From contig NZ_FNFO01000001.1 of assembly GCF_900100765.1 (NCBI RefSeq), forward strand, positions 434,001 through 498,000: DNA of 64,000 nt. Reading direction: 5' to 3'. Source of the stretch: Catalinimonas alkaloidigena. Its GTDB lineage: Bacteria > Bacteroidota > Bacteroidia > Cytophagales > Flexibacteraceae. This document shows, one piece after another, positions 44,431-53,473 of the stretch (its first letter is position 1; the number at the start of each line of letters is the position of its first letter). The position numbers were made by a program, and so were the translations under genes. The notes below the pieces were generated by a model. The model saw only the letters and a program-made list of their open reading frames with translations, was not told where the DNA came from and searched no databases.

Positions 44431-45873
44431 CTAACGTGTGGACGAAAGGGCCGTTTCTGAGGGTACCTGACCCAGGTTGAGTTGCAGGTCGGTGTGTTCG
44501 CGCACCTGCGCCGCGCCTTCGGGCGTTACGGCTGTGCGCCAGAGAAAGACCCGTCGCAGGGCGGGCATAGCTTGCAACGTCTTCAGGCAGGCATCGGTCA
44601 CGTTGGTGCCGTAGAGGTTCAGGTACTGCAGGTGAGCCAGCGGCTGGAGTTGCGCAATCGCTTCGTCGGTCACCGAGGTGCGCTCCAGACGCAGGCGCGT
44701 CAGGTGCGGGAGTTGAGCCAATACCGTGCCGACGGCAGGCGGCAGCGTGCTGCCACTCAGATCAAGCCAGGTGATGTGCGCTTGTGCCTGCAGCAGGGCG
44801 TCGAGCTGCGGGGCGGTGAGTGCCTGCCCCGGCGCTGCCAGGCCAACGTCGAGCCATCCGTTGGTTTGCGTGATCACCTGAACGCGAAACCCCTGCGCAC
44901 GAAGTTGGGACACCACCTCTTCGGGAGCAGAGGGTACTTCCTGCGCCAGCGGACTATCGTCGATCGGCTGCAAACCGGTCGCGTTGCGCAATATTTCCCG
45001 CAGTTCATCAGACACGGAGACCTCGGCCACTTTTGCGGTAAAGGGCATGCCCTCGTTGATCCACCACGCCAGAATTTTACGTTGCGGATCGTCGAGGGGC
45101 GACTTCCCTTCGGGCATAAAGTCGTCGTGGGTAGGAGGGAGTTCCACCCGGCGAAACAGGTCACTCGCCTGGGCATCACCGGCTACCAGGACGGCCCCCC
45201 CGTCTCCACCCGCCAGCAACCCTTCGGCGCTGGTCATCAGCAGGCCTCCTTTGCGTTTGGTTTCGTTGTGACAGCTGACGCACCGCGCTTCAAAAATGGG
45301 TTGCACCAGGTCGGCAAATACTTCCGCCGAATCCAGGTCGGTCACAGGGGGGCGGGCTACTTTTTTCGGCGGCAGCCCCGCCAAACGACGCACCGGGTTG
45401 GGGGCATACTGCACTAGGTAGGCCGAGCCGTGGGTCAGGTTGCCCCCCAGGTGCCCGGCGACCGGCAAAAGCACCAGCATACCGACCAACAAGCCGGGAT
45501 ACACAAACGAAGGCACCGCGCGGAGCGTACGCGTTTTAAGGACGTACGCTCCTACGGAAAACAGGGCCACGCCTAGGCCGGACCACCGATGCCAGAACAA
45601 CGTAGTGGCGTCGTAGCCACCGCCCCACGCAAGCAGATAGCCAAGCCCCACCGCCGCCACGGCACTGACCGCCCCCAGTCCCAGGGTCAGGCGAATGGCC
45701 GGTTGCCACGCGGCCCGGTCACGACGCCTGGCCTGCCACTCCAGCAACCCCGCCAGGAGCAGAAAGCCGATGGGCAGGTGCACCACCAGGGGATGAAAGC
45801 GCCCGAGAAACAGGGCGAAATCGGGGGGCGAGGCCGCAGACGCTTGCAGAAGTAACGGAAGGAGCATAGGCAT
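44431..45873 (-). CDS. DUF2231 membrane domain fused to planctomycete-type cytochrome and leucine-rich repeats
   Basis: A 480-residue membrane protein, the last gene of the four-gene operon. Residues 1-165 form about four membrane helices of the DUF2231 type (FHPLVVHLPIGFLLLAG at the start). Next is a planctomycete-cytochrome-C-like domain with one heme c motif, Cys198-x-x-Cys201-His202 (CVSCH), and the FMPEGKSPL motif near 252. Residues about 345-470 are leucine-rich repeats (LTRLRLERTSVTDEAIAQL, LQYLNLYGTNVTD). The heme and LRR parts would face the periplasm. Proteins of this design are common in Planctomycetes and Verrucomicrobia and have no assigned function. Confidence 0.85.
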   Translation of the reverse strand: MPMLLPLLLQASAASPPDFALFLGRFHPLVVHLPIGFLLLAGLLEWQARRRDRAAWQPAIRLTLGLGAVSAVAAVGLGYLLAWGGGYDATTLFWHRWSGLGVALFSVGAYVLKTRTLRAVPSFVYPGLLVGMLVLLPVAGHLGGNLTHGSAYLVQYAPNPVRRLAGLPPKKVARPPVTDLDSAEVFADLVQPIFEARCVSCHNETKRKGGLLMTSAEGLLAGGDGGAVLVAGDAQASDLFRRVELPPTHDDFMPEGKSPLDDPQRKILAWWINEGMPFTAKVAEVSVSDELREILRNATGLQPIDDSPLAQEVPSAPEEVVSQLRAQGFRVQVITQTNGWLDVGLAAPGQALTAPQLDALLQAQAHITWLDLSGSTLPPAVGTVLAQLPHLTRLRLERTSVTDEAIAQLQPLAHLQYLNLYGTNVTDACLKTLQAMPALRRVFLWRTAVTPEGAAQVREHTDLQLNLGQVPSETALSSTR

Positions 45874-45898
45874 AAGTAAGGCTTGAAACGAACGAGCG

Positions 45899-47407
45899 CT
45901 ACGCCAGAATGTCGTGGACGACGTGGCCGCCCACGTCGGTTAGCCGGAAGTTTCGTCCCTGGAAGAAATAGGTCAGTCGTTCGTGGTCGAGGCCCAGTTG
46001 GTGCAGCAGCGTGGCCTGCAGGTCGTGGATGTGTACCTTGTCTTTCACGCCGTAGTAACCGATCTCGTCGGTCTCGCCGAAGCTGAATCCTTCTTTGATG
46101 CCACCTCCCGCCGCCCACATGGTGAACGCTTCGGTGTGATGGTCGCGCCCGGTAAACGGATTTTCCTTGCCTTCTCGGTTTTCGAGCATGGGCGTCCGCC
46201 CGAATTCGCCTCCCCACACGACCAGGGTTTCGTCCAACAGACCCCGTTGGTCCAGGTCTTTTACCAGGGCCGCCATAGGCTGGTCGACGCGTTGACACAG
46301 GTCGGCCAGTCCATAATTGAGTGAGCCGTCGCGGCTGGTGCCGTGGGTGTCCCATCCCCAATCGAAAAGCTGGACGAAACGCACACCGCGCTCCACCAGT
46401 CGCCGGGCCAGCAGGCAATTGTTGGCAAACGAGAGCTGGTCGGGGGTGGCGTCTTTGCGCCGGGTGCCGTACAGGTCGTGGATGTAGTCCGGTTCTTTGC
46501 GTGTATCCATCACGTCGGGGACCGAGAGTTGCATCCGGAAGGCCATTTCGTACTGGGCAATGCGGGAAACAATTTCCGGATCGCCGATTTCTTCGTGCTG
46601 CTGTTGGTTGAGTTGGTTGATGGCGTCGAGGGTGCGGCGGCGCAGGTTCCGGTCCATGCCGTCCGGATTGGAGACGTAGAGCACCGGATCGCCTTCGGTA
46701 CGACACTGCACGCCCTGGTACACGGTGGGCAGAAAGCCGCTGCCGTAGGCACTTTTGCCGGCGTCCGGTTCTTTGCCGCCGGACACCAGCACCACAAACC
46801 CCGGGAGGTTGTCGTTTTCGGAGCCGAGGCCGTAGGTCACCCAGGAGCCGATGCTGGGGCGACCCAACCGCGGGCTGCCCGTCAGCATGTACAGTTGCGC
46901 GGGCGCGTGGTTGAACTCGTCCGTGTGCATGGCTTTCAGGAAGGTGACTTTGTCGGCCAGGTCGGCGAAATGTGGCAGGTGATCGGAAATCCACGCACCC
47001 GACTGTCCCCGTTGCCGGAATGCTGCCTGAGGCCCCAGCATTTTGGGCACCCCCCGGATAAAGGCAAACCTTTTTCCGGCGAGCAGTGACTCCGGGCAGG
47101 CCTGCCCGTCGAGTTTTTGCAGCGTAGGTTTATAATCGAACAGTTCGAGCTGTGAGGGCGCGCCTGCCATGTGCAGGTAAATAATCTGCTTGGCTTTCGG
47201 CACAAAATGAGGAGGCAAGGGCGCCAGCGGACGGGTCGGGGCGCGCGTCAGCTTAGCCGCCGCCACCGGAGCCGACGTGGGCCGGTCGCAACCGCCTAGC
47301 AGACTACCGAGGTAAACGGCCCCGAGGCCCGTGGTGCATTTTCGCAGAAAATGTCGGCGTGTCAGGTAATGTAGGTGCTGTTGCCGGGCTTCTTCAAAAA
47401 GGTTCAT
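45899..47407 (-). CDS. Tat-exported DUF1501 family protein
   Basis: A 502-residue protein of the DUF1501 family, which has an alkaline-phosphatase/sulfatase-like fold. The twin-arginine signal is [10 protein letters not shown] near residues 15-24. Seen: [44 protein letters not shown] and [11 protein letters not shown], the usual conserved blocks with metal-binding-like His and Asp. The start at 47407 (MNLFEEAR) is the shortest reasonable one; 47431 (MSNPTQG) and 47482 are also possible. DUF1501 proteins nearly always occur beside DUF1549/DUF1553 cytochromes, as here. No biochemical function is established. Confidence 0.88.
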   Translation of the reverse strand: MNLFEEARQQHLHYLTRRHFLRKCTTGLGAVYLGSLLGGCDRPTSAPVAAAKLTRAPTRPLAPLPPHFVPKAKQIIYLHMAGAPSQLELFDYKPTLQKLDGQACPESLLAGKRFAFIRGVPKMLGPQAAFRQRGQSGAWISDHLPHFADLADKVTFLKAMHTDEFNHAPAQLYMLTGSPRLGRPSIGSWVTYGLGSENDNLPGFVVLVSGGKEPDAGKSAYGSGFLPTVYQGVQCRTEGDPVLYVSNPDGMDRNLRRRTLDAINQLNQQQHEEIGDPEIVSRIAQYEMAFRMQLSVPDVMDTRKEPDYIHDLYGTRRKDATPDQLSFANNCLLARRLVERGVRFVQLFDWGWDTHGTSRDGSLNYGLADLCQRVDQPMAALVKDLDQRGLLDETLVVWGGEFGRTPMLENREGKENPFTGRDHHTEAFTMWAAGGGIKEGFSFGETDEIGYYGVKDKVHIHDLQATLLHQLGLDHERLTYFFQGRNFRLTDVGGHVVHDILA

Positions 47408-47465
47408 AGGGCCTTGGGTAGGGTTCGACATGCAATCAATAAAGAAACAAGGAGCGAAACGGACA

Positions 47466-50252
47466 TCATTCTTTGGTGACAAAGGCGTCCAGGTTCAGCA
47501 GCGCGTTGGCGACCACCGTCAGCGAGGCCTGGTGGAGTAGCGGAGGAACGGGGGCATTGCCGGATTGCGCCACGGTGGCGAACGACGGGGGCGGTGCTGC
47601 CGTGGCAGGGAGCCCCAGCATGCGGCGCGCTTCGTCGGGCGTTTGCTGGTACGTAGCCAGCGTCGCGTCGTACAGTTGGCGCAACACGGCCAGTTGGCGC
47701 GTGTCGGGTTCCCGCAGCAGCGCCTGCCGGTAGGCCTGGCGCAGGGCCTCGTCGGGTGCGGCACTGTGCCGGGCGGCATGGTGAGCCAGCGCCCGCGCCG
47801 CCGTTACGTAGACTGTATCGTTCAGCAGCACCAGGGCCTGCAAAGGGGTGTTGGTGCGGATGCGGCGCGAGACACAAACCTCGCGAACGGGCGCATCGAA
47901 CGTCACCATCGAAGGGTAGGGTGTGGAGCGACGCCAGTACGTATACAGCCCCCGCCGGAAAGCATCTTCGCCTTCGCTCTGGCGCCATTCCATACCGCTG
48001 TACACCACCTGCCATATCCCGTCGGGTTGGGGTGGCATAACGCTCGGTCCGCCGATTTTCTCGCTCAGCAACCCGCTGACTGCCAGGGCCTGATCGCGTA
48101 GCATTTCTGCCGACAGGCGTACGCGCGGTCCGCGGGAAAGCAACCGGTTGGCCGGATCGAGCTCCCGTTTCTCCGGCGTAAAGGTCGACGCTTGCCGGTA
48201 GGCAGCCGACGTCACCAGGGTACGCAGCAGAGGCTTGATGCGCCAGCCGTATTCCTGCTGAAACTGCACCGCCAGCCAGTCGAGTAGCTGGGGGTGCGAT
48301 GGCTTGGCCCCTTGCGTCCCGAAATCTTCGACCGTTTCGACCAGGCCGGTGCCGAACAGTTGTTCCCAGAACCGGTTGACGGTCACGCGGGCGGTCAGGG
48401 GATTGTCCGCGCTCACCAGCCACTGGGCCAACCCGAGTCGGTTACGCGGCAGCGTCTCCGGGAAGTCGGCTAGGGCATGGGGCACACCAGGCGTCACCGT
48501 ATCGCCTTTCACGAGCCAGTTGCCCCGTTCGAACTGTTGGGTCGTGCGGAAAAAGTCGTCGGGATTTTCGTACAGAATGGGCGTCCGGTCGCCCTCGTTC
48601 AACAAGGCCAGCAGGGTATCTTTCACCGGACCGAATCCCGGTTGGGTGGCGCCGGGCAGAACGTCGCCGAATACAACCCATTCCAGTTGTGCCACGTTGC
48701 CGGTCGGGCGGCGCGGGTCGTGAAACACGAAGTATACGTCGTGAATACCCGGGGTCGGCTGCAAGGAAATGAGCGTCGTCTGAAAACGCTCTCCCTTTTC
48801 CGAAAACGCGAGGGTACCCAGCAGTGGCCCGTCGGCGGCGTCGCACCGGAGTTCAATGCGTCCGCCGGGCTGGCCTCGGGTATGACGAATCAGTGCCTGA
48901 GACGCACCGCGCAGGGGCAGGTGCGGAATGCGCGCAAAGCCTTGATGATCAACGGCCAAGTACTTGTTGTCCGACAGGGCAGCTTTGGTCAGGCTATCGA
49001 ACGAATGCGGGTGAACTTTAGGCTCGGTGATGCGCAACGTCCGGTCGAGAGTGGCCAGTTGTGTGGCTACGTGCTGCGGGGCTGTGTGCTGCGCTACCCA
49101 ACGGCGGAGGCTGGCCAGCTTGCTGCTGTCTTCCGGTGCAAACTGCTTCAGGGTGGGCGACTCGTCAGGGACGTCTTCGTCGCGGGTGTTGTTGAAAAAC
49201 GCCATCAATTGGTAGTACTCTTCGTGCCGAAACGGATCGTACGGATGGCTGTGGCACTGCACACAGCCCATCGTGGTGCCCTGCCACACTTCCCAGGTGG
49301 TGTTGACCCGGTCGAGGATGGCCGCCGTGCGAAACTCTTCATCATCGGTCCCGCCTTCGTCGTTGTTGGTCGTGTTCCGGTGAAAGGCCGTGGCGATCAA
49401 CTGGGTGTCGGTCGGGTGCGGCAACAGATCTCCTGCCAGCTGCTCTCGGGTGAACTCATCAAACGGCTTGTCGGCGTTGAACGCCCCGATCACGTAGTCG
49501 CGAAAGCGCCAGATGTTGCGGTGCTGGTCTTTTTCGTAGCCTTTGGTGTCGGCATAACGCGCCAGATCGAGCCAGAGGGACGCCCAGCGTTCGCCAAAGT
49601 GGGGAGAGGCCAGCAGGCGATCAACCACCTTTTCGTACGCGTCCGGCGAGGTATCCTGTTGAAACGCCTGTACGTCTTCCCAGCGCGGCGGGAGGCCGGT
49701 CAGGTCCAGACTTACGCGGCGCAGCAAGGTGGCCCGGTCGGCTTCGGGATTGGGGCGGAGCCCGGCCGCCTGCAGACGCGACAACACAAACTGGTCCAGC
49801 GCGTTACGGGCCCATCCCGACGTATCGGGCGGGGCCTCTGCCGACCGGGGAGGAAGGTAAGCCCAGTGATCTTCCCAGGCGGCACCTTGTTTGATCCACT
49901 GCCGCAGCGTCTGAATTTCGGCTTCGCTCAGCGGTGGGGCGTCTAGCGGCATGCGTTCCTCCGGATCGTGCAACGTCAGGCGGCGGATAAATTCACTGCC
50001 GTCCGGATCGCCTGGAACAATGGCCGGCTTGCCCGATTCGGTCGGAGCCAGCGCTTCTTCCCGAAACAGCAGGCTGAACCCGCCGCTGCGCTTTACGCCA
50101 CCGTGGCAGGCAATGCACTGCTGGTTGAGAATGGGCCGGACGTCGGCGTTGAAGTCCAGCGGTGGCTCGCGGTGCAACAGCGCATAACTGCCGATGCCCG
50201 CGGCGAGGGCCAGACCGGTACTCCAGAGCCAGGTGGTGGGTTTTAGCGGCAT
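47466..50252 (-). CDS. DUF1549/DUF1553 planctomycete-type cytochrome protein
   Basis: A 928-residue exported protein (membrane-anchor-like segment about 8-26). A PSCyt1 domain with heme c motif Cys46-IA-Cys49-His50 is followed by DUF1549 (about 165-370; [41 protein letters not shown]), which contains a second [11 protein letters not shown] motif. A concanavalin-like insert lies in the middle and DUF1553 at about 640-890 ([42 protein letters not shown]). It starts 12 bases after the NHL gene's stop. The family is exported and heme-binding; the role is unknown, but co-occurrence with DUF1501 across phyla suggests a paired periplasmic system, often proposed to act on polysaccharides. Confidence 0.9.
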   Translation of the reverse strand: MPLKPTTWLWSTGLALAAGIGSYALLHREPPLDFNADVRPILNQQCIACHGGVKRSGGFSLLFREEALAPTESGKPAIVPGDPDGSEFIRRLTLHDPEERMPLDAPPLSEAEIQTLRQWIKQGAAWEDHWAYLPPRSAEAPPDTSGWARNALDQFVLSRLQAAGLRPNPEADRATLLRRVSLDLTGLPPRWEDVQAFQQDTSPDAYEKVVDRLLASPHFGERWASLWLDLARYADTKGYEKDQHRNIWRFRDYVIGAFNADKPFDEFTREQLAGDLLPHPTDTQLIATAFHRNTTNNDEGGTDDEEFRTAAILDRVNTTWEVWQGTTMGCVQCHSHPYDPFRHEEYYQLMAFFNNTRDEDVPDESPTLKQFAPEDSSKLASLRRWVAQHTAPQHVATQLATLDRTLRITEPKVHPHSFDSLTKAALSDNKYLAVDHQGFARIPHLPLRGASQALIRHTRGQPGGRIELRCDAADGPLLGTLAFSEKGERFQTTLISLQPTPGIHDVYFVFHDPRRPTGNVAQLEWVVFGDVLPGATQPGFGPVKDTLLALLNEGDRTPILYENPDDFFRTTQQFERGNWLVKGDTVTPGVPHALADFPETLPRNRLGLAQWLVSADNPLTARVTVNRFWEQLFGTGLVETVEDFGTQGAKPSHPQLLDWLAVQFQQEYGWRIKPLLRTLVTSAAYRQASTFTPEKRELDPANRLLSRGPRVRLSAEMLRDQALAVSGLLSEKIGGPSVMPPQPDGIWQVVYSGMEWRQSEGEDAFRRGLYTYWRRSTPYPSMVTFDAPVREVCVSRRIRTNTPLQALVLLNDTVYVTAARALAHHAARHSAAPDEALRQAYRQALLREPDTRQLAVLRQLYDATLATYQQTPDEARRMLGLPATAAPPPSFATVAQSGNAPVPPLLHQASLTVVANALLNLDAFVTKE

Positions 50253-50264
50253 GGGGGCGACAGG

Positions 50265-51347
50265 TTAGATCCGTTCCAGCATGATGGGGTACGTATGATC
50301 GGCGTTCCACTGGCAGACGTACAGATTCTGGTCCCGGTCGACGCATACGTCGTGGCAATGTTTGAAAACGGGTTGGGCCTGCACCATGAGTTGCAGTTCG
50401 TCCCCGTCGTAGCGGGGGGGCGTGCCACCGGGGTTGGACACCACGCGGTTCTGCCGGTCGAGAATGGTCACAAACCCGCTGTCGGGCGTTTGGTTCAGGT
50501 ACCGCAGGCGCGACCAGCAGACGCCGGCGTAAAGCGTGTCGCCGTCGATGACCGGTCTGCACACAAAAGCACCTGGCAGAAAAATCGTCTCCAGGTACTC
50601 ACCCGCCAGGGTAAAGCGTTTAAAGGCATTGTGCACGCGCGAAGTACAGAGTAGTGTCGGGGCGCCCTGACGTGTGTCGATCGTGACGCCGTGCACGGTG
50701 TCGAACTGTGCATCGTCGTTGCCTTTGCCACCAAAGTGCCGGAGGAAATGACCCTGGGCATCGAACTGCAACACAAACTGCGAACCGTATCCGTCGGCCA
50801 CGTACACGTCGCCGTTCGGCGCGACGGCCGTTTCGGTCGGCTTGTAGGGCATGTCTTGCGTGTAGAGGCCCAGCTCGTGCGGAGTAGGCAGCGTACGAAT
50901 CGATTTTCCTGCCAGCGTGGTTTTGAGCACTTTCCCCTCTTGCGGATCGCACAGCCACAGTACTTCCCCATCGCCTTCGTCAGCGAGCGTCAGGCCGTGC
51001 CCCCCGGGCAGTTGCAACGTCCAGGTGGCGAGGAGCTTGCCGGAGCGGTCATAAATAATGATGTTGTTTTTGGGCTCGTCGGTGATCATCAGCAAACGGC
51101 CCTTGCGGTCCTGAACCATTTCATGGCAGTTGATCACCGGCGTGCGTGCGGCGTCGAGCGCGCCCCAGTTCCGGTGTACCCGGTAGCGAAAGTCGCCGTG
51201 GCCGATGACGTCCGGGGCCGGGGGACGAGAAGACTTCGGGAGCACGGGCGAGGCAGCCGCGGCCCAACCGGGGGCCAGGCAGGTGCCGGTCGTCAGGGTA
51301 GCTCCAAGTTTGAGGAAAGAGCGGCGGGTGGTGGCGGAGGTTTGCAT
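50265..51347 (-). CDS. Tat-exported NHL/six-bladed beta-propeller protein
   Basis: A 360-residue protein with a twin-arginine signal (TTRRSFLKLGA near residues 6-16); the start at 51347 was chosen because it places this signal at the N-terminus. The rest is a beta-propeller with NHL-like blades (GGHGLTLADEG, ETAVAPNGDVYVADGYGSQ, HCHDVCVDRDQNLYVCQW). It resembles peptidylglycine-lyase/NHL-repeat proteins but lacks enough features to name an enzyme. It is first in the operon with the DUF1549/DUF1553, DUF1501 and DUF2231-cytochrome genes. A periplasmic role with those proteins is inferred. Confidence 0.8.
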   Translation of the reverse strand: MQTSATTRRSFLKLGATLTTGTCLAPGWAAAASPVLPKSSRPPAPDVIGHGDFRYRVHRNWGALDAARTPVINCHEMVQDRKGRLLMITDEPKNNIIIYDRSGKLLATWTLQLPGGHGLTLADEGDGEVLWLCDPQEGKVLKTTLAGKSIRTLPTPHELGLYTQDMPYKPTETAVAPNGDVYVADGYGSQFVLQFDAQGHFLRHFGGKGNDDAQFDTVHGVTIDTRQGAPTLLCTSRVHNAFKRFTLAGEYLETIFLPGAFVCRPVIDGDTLYAGVCWSRLRYLNQTPDSGFVTILDRQNRVVSNPGGTPPRYDGDELQLMVQAQPVFKHCHDVCVDRDQNLYVCQWNADHTYPIMLERI

Positions 51348-51672
51348 AAAATGGCAGAGGTTGTGGAACGACGAAGGCCTTGCGCCTGCCTGACTACGAT
51401 CCGCAACAGGACCGGGAACCACGGTGCGTTTTTAGGAATCGGGTGGCGATTCGGCGCACGTCGCTAGGCTACTGCCAGGAGGCACGAGGGCTTCTTTACA
51501 AATGTTGGCATCTGCGGGCAAAAAGAGAATAGGCTATTTTATGGCATTGATGGACTATCTTACGGTAGACGTCGCTGCCGATGCGCTCTAAAAAAGACGT
51601 CGCGTGCGTTTCTGAAAAACACACGCGACGTTGAAATCAGAGGTTTCGGAGGGGGAGCGGTGGTTAGTGCGC
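51348..51672. other. Intergenic region upstream of the cytochrome operon
   Basis: About 325 bases between the NHL gene and the GH20 gene, both on the minus strand. It contains the GH20 terminator at 51590-51631 and must carry the promoter of the four-gene operon. I find no exact TAnnTTTG on the minus strand. No protein-like frame is present. Confidence 0.6.
51590..51631 (-). terminator. Rho-independent terminator of the GH20 gene
   Basis: Perfect 10-bp stem ACGTCGCGTG (51597-51606) with CACGCGACGT (51622-51631), 15-base loop. Read leftward it is followed by C and then six T (51595-51590). It lies about 40 bases past the GH20 stop. Confidence 0.85.
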
Positions 51673-53244
51673 CTACTGTGGCCACTCGACCAACCGGGAG
51701 GGATAGTACTGAATGTCCATGGCTTGCCAGCGTGGTGCGTGTTGGGCCAGCCGTGCCTTGTAGTCGTCCCAGTTGCGCAACTTCGCCGGCGTCCAGCCGA
51801 TTTCCGCGTAGCCCGGCAGGCGGGGAAACACCATGTATTCTACATCTTGCAGATCCTCAATGGTTTCGGTCCACAAAGGGGCTTCTACTCCCAGAATCGA
51901 CTCCTGCCCGACGCCGGGCATCAGGGTGGCGGGGTCCCAGGCGTACGCGCTGTCGACTTCGATGTAACCGGCCCAGTGTAGCCCCAGCGTGGTGGTAGAA
52001 TCGTATTGCATGTCGAGGTAAGCTTTGGAGGCGGGCGAAAGAATGACCCGGCCCCCCTGCCGAACGGCATTGGTGGTGTTTTCGACGTTGGCCCACGACT
52101 GCACAATGGCACCGGGTACCAGGCTGGCGTGGGCGATTTCATCCCAGCCGATCACCTGTTTGCCGTGCTTTTGCACAATAGCCTGCACTTTGTTGACGAA
52201 CGGAATGTAGTCCTCCATCTTCGTAACGTGCGACTCGTCGCCGCCGATGTGCAGGTACGGGCCTGGAGTGAGGGCGGCCAGTTCGCGCACCACATCGTCG
52301 ATGAACTGGTACGTCACGTCTTTGTCGGTGCAGAAGGTACTGAAGCCCACTTCCGTCCCGGTGTAGAGTTCGGGCGCTTTGCCGTTGCAGTTCAGCTCGG
52401 GATAAGAGGCCAGCGCCGCATTGGTGTGGCCCGGCATGTCGATTTCAGGCACCAGGGTAATGTAACGCTGCCGTGCGTAATCGACCAGTTCCTGGTACTG
52501 TGCCTGGGTGAAGAAACCGCCTTCGCCGCCGCCCACCTCGGTGCTGCCGCCGTGTGCCGTCAGGTTGGGCCACGATTTGATTTCGATGCGCCAGCCCTGA
52601 TCGTCGGAAAGGTGGAGGTGCAGTACGTTCATTTTGTAAGACGCCAGCCAGTCCAGGTACTGTTTTACGTCGTCCATACCCAGGAAGTGGCGACTGACGT
52701 CCAGCATGGAGCCGCGGTAGGCGTAGGTCGGCACGTCACGAATGGTGCCGGTAGCCAGCGAGAGCGGCGTGGTGCCTTCGCGGGTGGGTGGCAACAATTG
52801 CCGCAGGGTCTGAACACCATAAAACAAACCGGCCGGTTGGTTGGCCCGCAGGTGGATGCCCTCTTCGGCAATCGTCAGTTCGTACCCCTCTTCGCCCAGC
52901 GGGGTAGCATCGGCGCTCAGCGTGAGGTAAAGGTGTCCGGCGTCGGGGGCATCGGCGGTGGGGCGTACTTCCGGGGCTCGGCCCGTCAGGGATTGCAGTT
53001 GTTGTGCGAGGTGGTCGGCAATGGCTTTTACGTCAGGATGGCCTTCCTGGTAATAGACCGCGCTGTTTTCGGTCAGCAGAAACGCCCGGTGGGTCGCCTG
53101 GACCGACGCGGGTTTGGGGATCAGCGGTGCCTGCGAAAGGTCGGTCGTCACCTGTTCGGAAGTGGTCTGCGTAGCGCAGGAAACCGAAAAGGCCAGCAGA
53201 AAGGCGGACCAAAAGGCCCGGGTAATAAGGTGTGTACGGATCAT
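51673..53244 (-). CDS. GH20 beta-N-acetylhexosaminidase, lipoprotein
   Basis: A 523-residue enzyme. The start at 53244 (MIRTHLITRAFW) gives a lipoprotein-type signal with Cys23 (FSVSC), so it is probably membrane-attached. An N-terminal GH20b-type domain (about 35-160, LIPKPASVQ) precedes the barrel: RGSMLDVSRHFLGMDDVKQ, HLHLSDDQGWRIEI, LVPEIDMPGH and the catalytic Asp336-Glu337 pair in GGDES, where Glu is the acid and Asp orients the substrate acetamido group. It removes terminal beta-GlcNAc or GalNAc from chitooligosaccharides or glycoconjugates. It is a single gene with its own promoter and terminator. Confidence 0.92.
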   Translation of the reverse strand: MIRTHLITRAFWSAFLLAFSVSCATQTTSEQVTTDLSQAPLIPKPASVQATHRAFLLTENSAVYYQEGHPDVKAIADHLAQQLQSLTGRAPEVRPTADAPDAGHLYLTLSADATPLGEEGYELTIAEEGIHLRANQPAGLFYGVQTLRQLLPPTREGTTPLSLATGTIRDVPTYAYRGSMLDVSRHFLGMDDVKQYLDWLASYKMNVLHLHLSDDQGWRIEIKSWPNLTAHGGSTEVGGGEGGFFTQAQYQELVDYARQRYITLVPEIDMPGHTNAALASYPELNCNGKAPELYTGTEVGFSTFCTDKDVTYQFIDDVVRELAALTPGPYLHIGGDESHVTKMEDYIPFVNKVQAIVQKHGKQVIGWDEIAHASLVPGAIVQSWANVENTTNAVRQGGRVILSPASKAYLDMQYDSTTTLGLHWAGYIEVDSAYAWDPATLMPGVGQESILGVEAPLWTETIEDLQDVEYMVFPRLPGYAEIGWTPAKLRNWDDYKARLAQHAPRWQAMDIQYYPSRLVEWPQ

Positions 53245-53295
53245 GGAGTGATGGTTAGGAATAAAGTCCTGCCCCGCGGGGAGGCGGACCTCAGG

Positions 53296-53303
53296 CAAAT
53301 ATA
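53296..53303 (-). promoter_or_regulatory. Candidate -7 element of the GH20 gene
   Basis: CAAATATA on the plus strand reads TATATTTG on the minus strand, an exact TAnnTTTG. It lies 52 bases before the start codon. No convincing -33 TTTG is found at the expected distance. Confidence 0.45.
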
Positions 53304-53473
53304 AGAAGAGACCGCACGTATCGGGAAGGGCCTGCCGAAAGCCGTGCCGGGCAAACTAATTTGGGCAGCGTTTAGGGCGCAGGGGGCAGAATGCCTGTCT
53401 TTACTCTAAAGGCGACCCCGGCCAACCGCCACGTCTGCGCTTTTTTTCCTACGCAAACAAACCACCTGCACTC

